Positions 1-10,085 of a stretch of DNA of 64,000 nt are shown piece by piece. Origin of the DNA: Prochlorococcus sp. AG-355-P18 (GTDB lineage: Bacteria; Cyanobacteriota; Cyanobacteriia; PCC-6307; Cyanobiaceae). The DNA is taken from positions 20,530 to 84,529 of the forward strand of contig QCER01000005.1 in assembly GCA_003280515.1 (NCBI GenBank), read 5' to 3'. Under the pieces are notes generated by a model. That model was given only the letters and a program-made list of their open reading frames with translations. It was not told the DNA's origin and made no database searches. A program made the position numbers and the translations under genes. Each line of letters begins with the position of its first letter. The first letter of the stretch is position 1.

Positions 1-391
1 TTGCTTTTGTTTGTTGTGAAATTTTTAGATAAACATTACTTTTAGCAAAATATATTTCGCTGATTTTTGGATTGATCTGTTCTGCTTTATTTAGAGAATT
101 TAATGCGTTTTTGTATTTTTTGTTGGCTATTTGTGCTTCAGCTAAGATCAACCATAGTTTTTCATCTTTTGCATTTATTTTTATTGCTAATTTGGCTAAG
201 TTAAGGCTATCTTCATATTGACCAAAATAAAGTAGTTGATATGCATTTTTGCCAATATATAAACTTTGTTTTTGTAAGTTTTTTATTGTTGGGAAATAAT
301 AATAGGGAACTATTGCTCGAACTTTTTCTATTTGAAAAAAGTAAAAACAGATCAAGAAGATCCAGATTGTTTTTTTTAAAAACTTTTTCAT
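1..391 (-). CDS. TPR-repeat-like secreted/membrane protein, 5' part only (continues past window start)
   Basis: Manual minus-strand reading from ATG at 391: MKKFLKKTIWIFLICFYFFQIEKVRAIVPYYYFPTIKNLQKQSLYIGKNAYQLLYFGQYEDSLNLAKLAIKINAKDEKLWLILAEAQ...; signal-like N-terminus, TPR-like pattern, ATGA overlap with the upstream ORF stop at 388; absent from the ORF track because it runs off the window. Confidence 0.75.
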   Translation of the reverse strand, partial: MKKFLKKTIWIFLICFYFFQIEKVRAIVPYYYFPTIKNLQKQSLYIGKNAYQLLYFGQYEDSLNLAKLAIKINAKDEKLWLILAEAQIANKKYKNALNSLNKAEQINPKISEIYFAKSNVYLKISQQTKA

Positions 392-1344
392 ATTTTAATT
401 TTTTTATTATTTATATTTGCTTGTATGTTTCTTTTCCACATCCATGGTTTAATTCTTTTTAAGGTAGTCCCTTTTAGATTTTCTTGCCATGTTTTATCGT
501 CCCAATTGAGAGACTCAATATTAAGATTTTTAATCCATTCTTTCGGTGCAGTTTCATGATTATTGTTGTATGGCACTGATTTATTCCATGGACAAACATC
601 TTGACAAATATCACATCCTGCAACCCATCCACCTAAATTTTTTTCTATTTTCTCTGGAATAGTTTTATCTCTGTTTTCTATTGTGTGATAAGCAATGCAA
701 AGATCTGATTGTATTACAAATGGTTCTACGATTGCGTGTGTGGGACAATGTTCAATGCAAATATCACATTTTCCACAAAGTTGTTGATGAGGTTTATCTG
801 GCATTAAATCTTTTGTGAGAATCATAAAACCTAAAGTAAGCCAAGAACCATTTTTTTTGCTGATTAAATTACTATTTTTACCTATCCAACCAATCCCCGC
901 TTCTTCTGCCCATGCTTTTTCAAGAAGAGGAGAGGTATCAACACATATTTTCCATTTGCAATCAGGAATTTCTAGGTCGATCCACTTACCAATATTCTTT
1001 AATTTTTTGTGAATCACTTTATGATAATCTTCACCCTGGCTAAATTTAGCTACCTTTAGAAAATTGCTATTACTGTTTTGTGAATTAATATAAGTAAATC
1101 CAACGCTTAAAACACTTTTTGCATCTTCAAAAAGTGAGCCTATATTTTTTCTTTTTTCTGCTTCCATCCATTTCATTTCAGCATGATAATTATTTGATAA
1201 CCATCTTTCTAATGCATTAGTTCTTAATTTTACGCGTGAACTCCCTGGTATTGAAGCTATTCCAGCAACTGTAAAACCCTCAAAAATAGCTCTTTCTTTT
1301 AATTTTTTACTTATTTCTTTTTTTTCCTGAATCGTATTAATCAT
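388..1344 (-). CDS. queG: epoxyqueuosine reductase QueG
   Basis: 318 aa with two ferredoxin-like 4Fe-4S clusters (CGKCDICIEHCP, CDICQDVCPWN) and QueG-type N-terminal domain. Confidence 0.9.
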   Translation of the reverse strand: MINTIQEKKEISKKLKERAIFEGFTVAGIASIPGSSRVKLRTNALERWLSNNYHAEMKWMEAEKRKNIGSLFEDAKSVLSVGFTYINSQNSNSNFLKVAKFSQGEDYHKVIHKKLKNIGKWIDLEIPDCKWKICVDTSPLLEKAWAEEAGIGWIGKNSNLISKKNGSWLTLGFMILTKDLMPDKPHQQLCGKCDICIEHCPTHAIVEPFVIQSDLCIAYHTIENRDKTIPEKIEKNLGGWVAGCDICQDVCPWNKSVPYNNNHETAPKEWIKNLNIESLNWDDKTWQENLKGTTLKRIKPWMWKRNIQANINNKKIKI

Positions 1345-1485
1345 TTCTTTTTTTATGGCATTTCTTTTAAAAGTTATTTTTGGAGAATAAACTTAATAAA
1401 TAAAATAGATATTTAAGAAAAATATATCCTAACTTAGTAAAAACAGTTAAATTATTAGTAAAGTTAATATAGTTAAAGAGTTATT

Positions 1486-2220
1486 TTGGTTGAATCTAAT
1501 CAAAATCAAGATTCGAATTTAGGATCTAGGCTTCAACAAGATCTCAAAAATGATCTTATTGCCGGGTTGTTAGTTGTAATACCCTTAGCAACAACAATCT
1601 GGCTGTCATCATTAGTTAGTAAATTTGTTTTAACGTTAGTTACTTCAGTCCCAAAGCAACTAAATCCTTTTATTACTTTAAATCCTTTATTACAAGATTT
1701 AATTAATCTCACCTTAGGTTTAACTGTTCCTTTATTAGCAATTTTGCTTATAGGTTTGATGGCGAGAAATTTTGTAGGAAGATGGTTATTAGAATTTGGA
1801 GAAGGTACTTTATCAAAGATACCAGTAGCCGGAGCGGTTTATAAAACTCTTAAACAATTGCTAGAAACTTTTTTAAGTAATAAATCCAATAGATTTAGAC
1901 GAGTTGTTTTAGTTGAATATCCTCGCGAGGGATTATATAGTGTTGGCTTTGTAACTGGAGACGTGGGCCCATCTCTACAACCAGAATTGGAAGAAAAGTT
2001 ACTTAGTGTTTTCATTCCTACAGCACCAAATCCAACTACTGGCTGGTACACACTCGTTCCTGAGTCTTCTGTTAAGGATTTGGATATTTCTGTAGAAGAT
2101 GCTTTTAGAACAATAATTTCTGCTGGGATAGTTAATCCAGATGAGAAAAATAACACTACAAATCCAACATTTTCAAAATTGTTTTCTCAATTACGAGCTT
2201 CCACTAATACTTCTTCTTAA
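1486..2220 (+). CDS. DUF502 family membrane protein
   Basis: NDLIAGLLVVIPLATTIWL...GEGTLSKIPVAGAVYKTLKQ pattern; two TM segments; TTG start. Confidence 0.8.
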   Translation: MVESNQNQDSNLGSRLQQDLKNDLIAGLLVVIPLATTIWLSSLVSKFVLTLVTSVPKQLNPFITLNPLLQDLINLTLGLTVPLLAILLIGLMARNFVGRWLLEFGEGTLSKIPVAGAVYKTLKQLLETFLSNKSNRFRRVVLVEYPREGLYSVGFVTGDVGPSLQPELEEKLLSVFIPTAPNPTTGWYTLVPESSVKDLDISVEDAFRTIISAGIVNPDEKNNTTNPTFSKLFSQLRASTNTSS

Positions 2221-2841
2221 TTGATGCATAATAGATCCCTTTCTAGAGAATTATCTTTAATTTCTCTTGGCCTTATAAAAGATAATGGTGATTGTAAGTT
2301 AAATAAATTTCAGATAGAAGAAATTGTTGAATCTGCGTTGGATTCTCTTATAAATCATTGCAGAGAGGAATTAGATAATTGCGAGTCAGAGTTAGAAAAT
2401 GCTTCACAAAAAATATTAGATAGTGAATTGAAAGAAGGTGTTGATTCTTCTTATTCAAATGTTCGAGATGAGTTAAAAAAATCTCTGGCAAAAATTGAAA
2501 CCGTAATGAATACACTCTCTGTTACTCTAGACTTTCCAAAATTAATTGTTTCTAGCGATCAAATTGATATTCGAGAGGATGTAAATAAAAGGATTTGTAA
2601 TATAATAAATAATCTTAAAAGTATTGATTCTGATATCGATCAAGTAATGGATGGCTGGAGATTAAAAAGATTACCAAGAATTGATAGGGATATTCTCCGT
2701 CTAGCTTACGTGGATATCAATTTTTTGAACACACCTGTAGCTGTTGCTTGTGATGAGGCTGTGAATTTAGCTAATAAATATAGTGATTTGCAAGGAAGAA
2801 AATTTATAAATGGAGTTTTAAGGAGATTACAAACAATTTAA
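2221..2841 (+). CDS. nusB: transcription antitermination factor NusB
   Basis: C-terminal NusB signature (LPRIDRDILRLAYVDINFLNTPVAVACDEAVNLANKYSDLQGRKFINGVLRRL). Confidence 0.9.
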   Translation: MMHNRSLSRELSLISLGLIKDNGDCKLNKFQIEEIVESALDSLINHCREELDNCESELENASQKILDSELKEGVDSSYSNVRDELKKSLAKIETVMNTLSVTLDFPKLIVSSDQIDIREDVNKRICNIINNLKSIDSDIDQVMDGWRLKRLPRIDRDILRLAYVDINFLNTPVAVACDEAVNLANKYSDLQGRKFINGVLRRLQTI

Positions 2842-2908
2842 TTTTCATAATTATTTGATATAAATAAATAGTATTTAGAAAAATTTTAATTACGAACTAT
2901 AAATAATA

Positions 2909-4231
2909 ATGACCAATACTGATAATTCTCGTGAATGGGCTGCACAAGCATATGCTCTCTTAAAAAAGCGACAGGAACAGCAAAAGCAAGAATTAGAGAA
3001 ACAGGAACAGCAAAAGCAAGAATTAGAGAAACAGGAACAGCAAAAGCAAGAATTAGAGAAACAGGAACAGCAAAAGCAAGAATTAGAGAAACAGGAACAG
3101 CAAAAGCAAGAATTAGAGAAACAGGAACAGCAAAAGCATGAATTAGAGAAACAGGAACAGCAAAAGCAGGAATTGATTGATATTCCTAATAAAGAAAATA
3201 TTGCTGAACCTGAATTAGGGGAATTTGATGATAATTTTACCTGGTCTGCAATGGTATTAGCTGCTCAAGGCAAAAAAATAAATCAAATATCAATTGATGA
3301 AATTGATTGGTTAACTAAATTACGGAGAGGATTAGAAGAAACCCGAAAAGGATTTGTTACTGAATTATTGGACAAATTAGGAGATGATCCTCTTACTCCT
3401 GAATCTCTTGATGATTTAGAGACTTTATTAATAAGAGCTGATGTAGGGATTGATTCAACCGATAAAGTTATAAGTTCTCTTAGGACAAAATTAAACGAGG
3501 AAGTCGTGGGTGGAGAAGCAGGAATAAAATTTTTGAAGAAGGAATTAAAATTAATTATCGATAAGCCAATAAAAAATTCGGGTACTGATATCTTAGTCCC
3601 CCAAAAGGGTAAATTAAATGTCTGGTTATTAGTAGGAGTTAATGGTGTTGGTAAAACTACTACACTTGGGAAATTAGCACATTTATCGTCAAAAAGTAAT
3701 TATAAAACTTTGATAGCTGCTGCTGATACTTTTAGGGCCGCTGCAGTAGAACAACTTAAAGTGTGGGGAGAGAGAAGTAATGTTGACGTAATATCAAATC
3801 AATCAAAAAATGCCGATCCAGCCGCTGTAGTTTTTGATGCAATTAATTCTGCAAAAAAAAGAAATGTTGATTTATTACTTGTTGATACAGCAGGTAGATT
3901 GCAAACTAAAAATAATTTGATGGATGAATTAGCAAAAATAAAAAAAATTATTGACAAAAAAGTTCCAGATGCACTTGTTGAATCATTATTAGTTTTAGAT
4001 GCAAGTCAGGGTCAAAATGGCTTAAAGCAAGCAAAAAGTTTCGCTAAATCAGCAGATTTAAGTGGAGCAATTATTACTAAATTGGATGGCACTTCTAGAG
4101 GAGGAGTCTCTTTAGCTGTATCTGAAGAAGTAAATTTGCCTATAAGGTTTATTGGAGCCGGGGAAGGTATAAAAGATTTGAGACCATTTAATAGTTATGA
4201 ATTTGTAGAGGCTATGCTTGCAGATAAATAA
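2909..4231 (+). CDS. ftsY: signal recognition particle receptor FtsY with repetitive N-terminus
   Basis: SRP GTPase motifs GVNGVGKTTTLGKLA, DTAGRLQ, TKLDGTSRGG; (QEQQKQELEK)n N-terminal region. Confidence 0.95.
   Translation: MTNTDNSREWAAQAYALLKKRQEQQKQELEKQEQQKQELEKQEQQKQELEKQEQQKQELEKQEQQKQELEKQEQQKHELEKQEQQKQELIDIPNKENIAEPELGEFDDNFTWSAMVLAAQGKKINQISIDEIDWLTKLRRGLEETRKGFVTELLDKLGDDPLTPESLDDLETLLIRADVGIDSTDKVISSLRTKLNEEVVGGEAGIKFLKKELKLIIDKPIKNSGTDILVPQKGKLNVWLLVGVNGVGKTTTLGKLAHLSSKSNYKTLIAAADTFRAAAVEQLKVWGERSNVDVISNQSKNADPAAVVFDAINSAKKRNVDLLLVDTAGRLQTKNNLMDELAKIKKIIDKKVPDALVESLLVLDASQGQNGLKQAKSFAKSADLSGAIITKLDGTSRGGVSLAVSEEVNLPIRFIGAGEGIKDLRPFNSYEFVEAMLADK
2971..3172 (+). repeat. 30-bp in-frame tandem repeat (about 7 copies) in ftsY
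   Basis: Unit ACAGGAACAGCAAAAGCAAGAATTAGAGAA at 2971, 3001, 3031, 3061, 3091, 3121 (one A-to-T change) and a partial diverged copy at 3151. Confidence 0.97.
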
Positions 4232-4298
4232 AAATTTAATTAATTTTTTTTAAAAATTTAAATTTAGTGTTAAAACATATTTATCTATTAGAATTGTT

Positions 4299-5642
4299 TT
4301 GAAGAATAATCAAAAAGAAAAAATATTTTCGAATAAATTTATCCAAAAATTTTTAGAAAATGAATCTAAAATAACTCAAAAAAATAAATATAAATTTGCT
4401 GAAATTTCATCTTCATTAGCATATTATTTAAAATCATTTTCCAACATAAATAAATTACTTGATTATGTATGCTTAATTTTTAAACATATTTATTTTGAGA
4501 ATATGATTTTAATTATTCCGTTAAATTATGAGGGAGAAATATGGAATGAAAATATAAAAATTTCAGCTAATTATGAATTTTTAACAATTCAAGAAGAAAT
4601 TAATAGTTTTTTGAATCAATTTCATTTTTCAAAAAATTTTAAGATAAAAGAAATTCTAACTTTTGAAAATGCTTTAAAAAATAAATTTCAAGAATACAAA
4701 ATTGAAACAAAAAAAATAATATCTAGAGGTAAATGTAGAGGATTTATTTATATTTTTAGCAAAGATATTTTTAGACAGTCGATTACTAAAGAAAGTAACT
4801 TTAATTTTATCGAAAGTTGTTTAGCTGTTGGATTAGAAAATTACTATTTAATAAAAACAAAGAAAAAGCATGAAAAAGTAGATAGAGAAATTTCCACTGG
4901 TGCTGAAATTCAATCTCAATTACTCCCTGATTATTGTCCAATTATCCATGGCATAGACCTGGCAGCTCATTGTAGACCAGCTCTTCAGCTCGGAGGTGAT
5001 TACTATGATTTCATGTGTTTAAAGCCGAATATCTCAGAAAAAAGAAAAGAAAAATCAAGATGGGCCTTCGTAATAGGAGATGTTATGGGTAAAGGAATTC
5101 CAGCAGGTCTTTTAATGACTATGTTAAGAGGAATGCTACGTGCAGAGGTTCTTACAGGTCTGCCTCCAGATAGAATTTTGCATGATTTGAATCAACTAGC
5201 AATAAATGATTTAGATCAATCTCATAGATTTGTGACATTATTTTATTCAGACTATGATCCCAGAACTAGAAAATTGAGATTCGCTAATGCAGCACATAAT
5301 CCTCCTCTGCTTTGGAAAAGCATAGATCAGAAAATTATAAAATTAGATGCAAAAGGATTTGTACTTGGACTACAAAAAGATGCTGAATATCATTGTTGTG
5401 AAATCAAGCTTAATCAAAATGATTTAGTTCTTTATTACACAGATGGTGTTATTGATACTTCTAACTCTTTAGGGCAAAGATTTGATGAGGAAAGATTAAT
5501 TAAAACACTTACAAAATTATGCAAGCAATCTTATACATCCCAAGAAATTTTAAATAAAATATTCAAAAAGTTAGATGATTTTACAGGGCAAAATAGACAT
5601 CTTGAAGATGATGCTTCTATGGTTATTTTTCAATTGAAATAG
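4299..5642 (+). CDS. PP2C/SpoIIE (RsbU)-type serine phosphatase
   Basis: EIQSQLLPDYCP...GGDYYDFM...GDVMGKGIPAGLLMTMLRGMLRA...YYTDGVIDTSN. Confidence 0.88.
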   Translation: MKNNQKEKIFSNKFIQKFLENESKITQKNKYKFAEISSSLAYYLKSFSNINKLLDYVCLIFKHIYFENMILIIPLNYEGEIWNENIKISANYEFLTIQEEINSFLNQFHFSKNFKIKEILTFENALKNKFQEYKIETKKIISRGKCRGFIYIFSKDIFRQSITKESNFNFIESCLAVGLENYYLIKTKKKHEKVDREISTGAEIQSQLLPDYCPIIHGIDLAAHCRPALQLGGDYYDFMCLKPNISEKRKEKSRWAFVIGDVMGKGIPAGLLMTMLRGMLRAEVLTGLPPDRILHDLNQLAINDLDQSHRFVTLFYSDYDPRTRKLRFANAAHNPPLLWKSIDQKIIKLDAKGFVLGLQKDAEYHCCEIKLNQNDLVLYYTDGVIDTSNSLGQRFDEERLIKTLTKLCKQSYTSQEILNKIFKKLDDFTGQNRHLEDDASMVIFQLK

Positions 5643-5705
5643 ATATTTTTTTGTCACTTATATAAAAAAATGCTTTATTAGAGATACTTAAAGTTATTAA
5701 TTTAT

Positions 5706-7085
5706 ATGGCAAAAGTTTGGAGTAAAAGGTTTGATAATTCACTTGACCCTTTTATTGAAAAGTTTAATGCCTCAATTGGTTTTGATAGAAATCTCATTTT
5801 AGAAGATATAGATTGCTCGATTGCTCATACGAAAATGCTTGGTAAAACAAAAGTTTTATCCTCTTCTGAAGCTTTACAAATTATTAATGGTTTAGAGTCC
5901 ATAAAAGTTGAGTATTTGGAGGGTAAATTTTTTCCAGGGCCACCTTCTGAAGATATTCACTATTGCATAGAAGAAAAGTTGATAAGTTTAATTGGTGAAA
6001 CTGGAAAAAAATTACATACGGGTAGAAGTAGAAATGATCAAGTTGGTACAGATATAAGATTGTGGCTCAGAAAAGAGATTGACAATATTGAAATTTTAAT
6101 TATCGATTTGCAAAAATCCTTCTTAAATCTTGCGAAATCTAATATTTATACTTTAATTCCAGGATATACTCACATGCAAAGAGCTCAACCATTATCTTTG
6201 GCTCATCATTTATTGGCCTATGTAGAAATGCTCCAAAGAGACCGTGAAAGATATAAAGAAGTACGCTCAAGAGTTAACATTTCTCCGTTAGGAGCTGCAG
6301 CTTTAGCTGGAACAAAGATAAAAATTGATAGGCACTTTACAGCTGCAGAATTGGGTTTTAAAAAGATTTATAAAAACAGTATTGATGCAGTTAGTGATAG
6401 AGATTTTTGTATAGAGTTTGCTTCTGCATCTGCTTTGTTGATGTCTCATTTAAGTAAAGTTTCAGAGGAAATAATTTTGTGGGTAACTGATGAATTTTCG
6501 TTTGCAAAATTAACAGATAAATGTGCCACAGGAAGTAGCTTAATGCCGCAGAAAAAAAATCCTGACGTTCCAGAATTGATCAGAGGTAAGACAGGGAGAG
6601 TGTACGGACATCTCCAAGCATTGTTAACGATGGTTAAAGGAGTGCCACTTGCATACAATAAGGATTTTCAGGAGGATAAAGAGCCAATATTTGATACTGC
6701 AGAAACAATTTCTTCTTGTATTAAAGCAATGACTATTTTAATTAATGAGGGCATTGAATTTAATATCAAAAACCTATCTGATTCTGTAGAAAATGACTTT
6801 TCTAATGCTACTGATTTGGCAGATTATTTAGTTGGTAAAGATGTTCCTTTTAGGACGGCTTATCAGGTTGTAGGTCAAATAGTTAAATATTGCTTGGAGA
6901 GAAAAATGTTATTTAAAAATCTCAAAATTGATGAATTTAAAAAATTTCATCCCAAATTTGACGAGGATGTTTTCGTTGATCTTAAACCTCTTAATGTAGT
7001 TAAATCAAGAAATAGCGAAGGTGGTACAGGTTTTGTTCAGGTAGAAAAAGAGGTAAATTACTGGCAAAAAAAATTGTTGCTTTGA
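5706..7085 (+). CDS. argH: argininosuccinate lyase
   Basis: [12 protein letters not shown] fumarase/lyase signature; [16 protein letters not shown]. Confidence 0.95.
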   Translation: MAKVWSKRFDNSLDPFIEKFNASIGFDRNLILEDIDCSIAHTKMLGKTKVLSSSEALQIINGLESIKVEYLEGKFFPGPPSEDIHYCIEEKLISLIGETGKKLHTGRSRNDQVGTDIRLWLRKEIDNIEILIIDLQKSFLNLAKSNIYTLIPGYTHMQRAQPLSLAHHLLAYVEMLQRDRERYKEVRSRVNISPLGAAALAGTKIKIDRHFTAAELGFKKIYKNSIDAVSDRDFCIEFASASALLMSHLSKVSEEIILWVTDEFSFAKLTDKCATGSSLMPQKKNPDVPELIRGKTGRVYGHLQALLTMVKGVPLAYNKDFQEDKEPIFDTAETISSCIKAMTILINEGIEFNIKNLSDSVENDFSNATDLADYLVGKDVPFRTAYQVVGQIVKYCLERKMLFKNLKIDEFKKFHPKFDEDVFVDLKPLNVVKSRNSEGGTGFVQVEKEVNYWQKKLLL

Positions 7086-7196
7086 ATATCAATTATTTTT
7101 CTACAACAGGGGTATGCTTTGAAGTAGAATAATAAAGCAACGTTATTAGACTACTTATTGTAGTTTTTTTAAAAGGTTAATTTTGTTGAGTTCAAA

Positions 7197-7745
7197 GTGA
7201 GTATTTTTGTTGGCAATTTGCCATTCCGCGCAGAGCGTGAAGATGTTATACAGTTGTTTGCCCCTTTTGGTGAGGTCTTAAATTGTTCTCTTCCACTGGA
7301 GAGAGATACCGGAAGGAAAAGAGGATTCGCATTTATTGAAATGGCAGATGAGGCGATTGAGTCAACAGCTATTGATGGTTTGCAAGGAACGGAACTTATG
7401 GGTAGACCATTAAGAATAAATAAAGCTGAGCCAAGAGGTTCTGGTGGATCTCGTAGAGGAGGAAGAGGTGGCTACGGCGGTGGTAATAATAGTGGCGGCT
7501 ACGGCGGTGGTAATAATGGTGGCGGCTACGGCGCTGGTGGCTACGGCGGTGGTAATAAGAGTGGCGGCTACGGCGGTGGTAATCCTGGATCTAATAGCTC
7601 TAACGCTAACAAATCTTCTGGAGCAGAAGGTTGGGAAGACAGAAGTTATGGAAATTCTTCTGAAAATTCTGAATATGAAAATGGTAGGAGCAGGAGAAAA
7701 AGGGGAGTTTCCCATGAGAGCAATGCTTCAAACGAGACAGATTAA
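7197..7745 (+). CDS. RRM-type RNA-binding protein with glycine-rich tail
   Basis: MSIFVGNLPF... RNP2 and KRGFAFIEM RNP1; GYGGGNN repeats; start written as GTG. Confidence 0.92.
   Translation: MSIFVGNLPFRAEREDVIQLFAPFGEVLNCSLPLERDTGRKRGFAFIEMADEAIESTAIDGLQGTELMGRPLRINKAEPRGSGGSRRGGRGGYGGGNNSGGYGGGNNGGGYGAGGYGGGNKSGGYGGGNPGSNSSNANKSSGAEGWEDRSYGNSSENSEYENGRSRRKRGVSHESNASNETD
7467..7586 (+). repeat. imperfect GGCTACGGCGGTGGTAATAA-type repeats encoding GYGGGNN
   Basis: Repeated GGCGGCTACGGCGGTGGTAAT units read directly in the sequence. Confidence 0.9.
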
Positions 7746-8746
7746 TAACCCATTTCTTCAAGTGCCGTCGTTAACTTCAATAGATATTCAATATTTAATT
7801 CTTTTTTAATAGATTTATTTGAAATTTGATTTCTCCAAACTTTAGCTTTAGGAATACCTTCAACTAAATTTATAAGATGTTTACAAATATCCCAAGATTT
7901 TCCTCCATTTCTTAAATGTGCTTCTATGTATGGAATTAACGAGAATATAATATTTGACGCAGATTTGGGTTTTTTATTAATTCCATAAATCTTTTGATCA
8001 ATTTCAGACCATCTTAAGGGATGTTTATAAATTGACCGTCCAATCATGACCCCATCAAAATCATTTAAGGCTTTTAATGATTCATCGATATTTGTTAAAC
8101 CTCCATTGATTTCTATTAATAATTCAGGATTTGATTTTTTTAATTTTTTTACTACATCATAATTTAGTGGAGGTATGGTTCTGTTTTGTTTTGGGTTAAG
8201 ACCTTTTAATATTGCTTTCCTTGCATGTACTGTGAATCTGTCTGCACCAGCATTTGCGATAATTCTTACGAAATTATTCAAATTAACGAAACTATCATTA
8301 TTGTCTACTCCGATCCTGTGTTTGATTGTAACTGGTAAGTTGCAATTATTTTTTAAAGTTTCTATACATTTTGCTACTTTTTCAGGGTCTTTCATAAGTG
8401 AAGCACCAAAATTTCCAGAACAGACCCTTGGACTCGGACAACCAACATTAAAGTTTATTTCGTCATACCCCCAATCCTGTGCCATTTGGGCTGCCTCTTT
8501 GAGGACTTTAGGGTCGTCCCCACCAAACTGAATCGATATCGGGTGTTCCTCATCATTAAAATCTAGAAAACTTTCTTTTTTTTTCGTATAAACTAAACTC
8601 TGGGCAACGATCATTTCCGTATACAATAGAGCTTCAGAACTTATTTGTCTCATTAACATTCTGAAGTGCTTATCAGTACAATCCATCATTGGAGCAATAC
8701 TTAATTTATGAATATTTTTAATAGAATTAAGCGGATTGAAATTCAT
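7742..8746 (-). CDS. dusA: tRNA-dihydrouridine synthase A
   Basis: SIAPMMDCTDKHFRMLMR...NVGCPSPRV...FTVHARKAILKGL. Confidence 0.93.
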   Translation of the reverse strand: MNFNPLNSIKNIHKLSIAPMMDCTDKHFRMLMRQISSEALLYTEMIVAQSLVYTKKKESFLDFNDEEHPISIQFGGDDPKVLKEAAQMAQDWGYDEINFNVGCPSPRVCSGNFGASLMKDPEKVAKCIETLKNNCNLPVTIKHRIGVDNNDSFVNLNNFVRIIANAGADRFTVHARKAILKGLNPKQNRTIPPLNYDVVKKLKKSNPELLIEINGGLTNIDESLKALNDFDGVMIGRSIYKHPLRWSEIDQKIYGINKKPKSASNIIFSLIPYIEAHLRNGGKSWDICKHLINLVEGIPKAKVWRNQISNKSIKKELNIEYLLKLTTALEEMGY

Positions 8747-8768
8747 TACTTTTTTGTGAATTAAATAT

Positions 8769-9263
8769 ATGAATCAATTTTTATCAAGAAGGACTTTTAT
8801 TCTAATTCCTATTATGTCAATCTTAAAAATAATCTTTAAGCCCATGCAAGTATTAGCATCTTCATTTAATTCTAAAGAAGAGTGGAATTTCTCAAAAGAC
8901 GAATGGAAAGCTAGGCTTAGTCCAGAATCTTATTATATTTTGAGGGAGGAAGGCACTGAAAGAGCTTTCAGCAGCCAACTAAATAATGAGAAAAGAAAAG
9001 GAATGTTTCACTGTGCAGGATGCGATTTGCCGCTTTTTTCCTCAGATAAAAAGTACGATAGTGGAACAGGATGGCCCAGCTTTTGGGATTCAATTCAAGG
9101 ATCAGTAGAAACAAAAGTTGATTTCAAGTTAATTGTCCCAAGAACCGAATATCATTGCTCTAGGTGCGGAGGTCATCAAGGACATGTCTTCAACGATGGA
9201 CCACTTCCCACTGGAAAAAGATACTGTAACAATGGATTAGCATTAAGGTTTGTCCCTGAATAA
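8769..9263 (+). CDS. msrB: peptide-methionine (R)-S-oxide reductase with N-terminal signal/TM
   Basis: CAGCDLPLFSSDKKYDSGTGWPSFW...RTEYHCSRCGGHQGHVFNDGP...RYCNNGLALRF. Confidence 0.95.
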   Translation: MNQFLSRRTFILIPIMSILKIIFKPMQVLASSFNSKEEWNFSKDEWKARLSPESYYILREEGTERAFSSQLNNEKRKGMFHCAGCDLPLFSSDKKYDSGTGWPSFWDSIQGSVETKVDFKLIVPRTEYHCSRCGGHQGHVFNDGPLPTGKRYCNNGLALRFVPE

Positions 9264-9337
9264 ATATTTGTGCGGCCTTCCGCAACTTGTATTGTGCATC
9301 ACTTTATTAGAGAATAGTTTTATTAAATTTTAGAAAA

Positions 9338-10057
9338 ATGATTGAAAATCAATCAGGCAATATTGATAATGAAGAAAATGATGTATCTAACCAGGATAAT
9401 GTTCCTGAAGATATATCATCTACGCAAAATTCAACTACTGAAAAAGATGAATTATCTTCCCAACAAACAGAAGAATTAAATACCGAAGAATTAAAAAATA
9501 CTATTTCAAACAATGATGCAAGATTAGAACAATTAGAAAAAGAGCATGAAACATTAAAAAATCAATATGTAAGGATATCAGCAGATTTTGATAATTTCAG
9601 AAAAAGGCAGTCAAGGGATCAGGACGACTTAAAAATCCAACTCGTTTCAAAGACCTTAACAGCAATATTGCCTATTGTTGATAATTTTGAGAGGGCAAGA
9701 CAACAACTTAAACCAGAAAGTGAAGAAGCTCAAGCTCTACATAGAAGTTATCAAGGATTGTATAAACAACTGGTAGAAGTTTTAAAGCAACAAGGAGTTT
9801 CACCCATGAGAGTTATTGGCCAACAATTTGATCCAAACTTGCATGAAGCTGTTTTAAGAGAACCTAGTGAAGAGTTTGAAGAGGATTTTATTATTGAAGA
9901 ATTGCAACGCGGATATCATTTAGACGGTAAGGTTTTGAGACATGCATTGGTTAAGGTTTCTATGGGACCTGGCAAACAAAATTCACAACAGGAAGTAGAA
10001 AAGGATAAAGTTGAAGAAGATGTTGATTCAGAGGTAAATACTTCTGAAGATGTATAA
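9338..10057 (+). CDS. grpE: GrpE nucleotide exchange factor
   Basis: [22 protein letters not shown]-terminal GrpE domain; adjacent to dnaJ. Confidence 0.93.
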   Translation: MIENQSGNIDNEENDVSNQDNVPEDISSTQNSTTEKDELSSQQTEELNTEELKNTISNNDARLEQLEKEHETLKNQYVRISADFDNFRKRQSRDQDDLKIQLVSKTLTAILPIVDNFERARQQLKPESEEAQALHRSYQGLYKQLVEVLKQQGVSPMRVIGQQFDPNLHEAVLREPSEEFEEDFIIEELQRGYHLDGKVLRHALVKVSMGPGKQNSQQEVEKDKVEEDVDSEVNTSEDV

Positions 10058-10085
10058 ATTCTAAATTTTTTTTGAGCATTATCTA

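Noticed and set aside
241-462. 73-aa plus-strand ORF
   Set aside because: Antisense to the partial TPR gene and the queG 3' end; poly-F/L composition typical of antisense AT-rich DNA.
2935-3141. 68-aa ORF in a shifted frame across the ftsY repeat
   Set aside because: Open only because a 30-bp repeat preserves all frames; ftsY is the real gene.
2971-3172. Possible CRISPR array (30-bp repeats)
   Set aside because: Repeats are contiguous with no spacers and encode part of FtsY.
7410-7809. Shifted-frame and antisense ORFs over the RRM gene glycine repeats
   Set aside because: By-products of GC-rich repeats; low-complexity products and overlap with a clear RRM gene.
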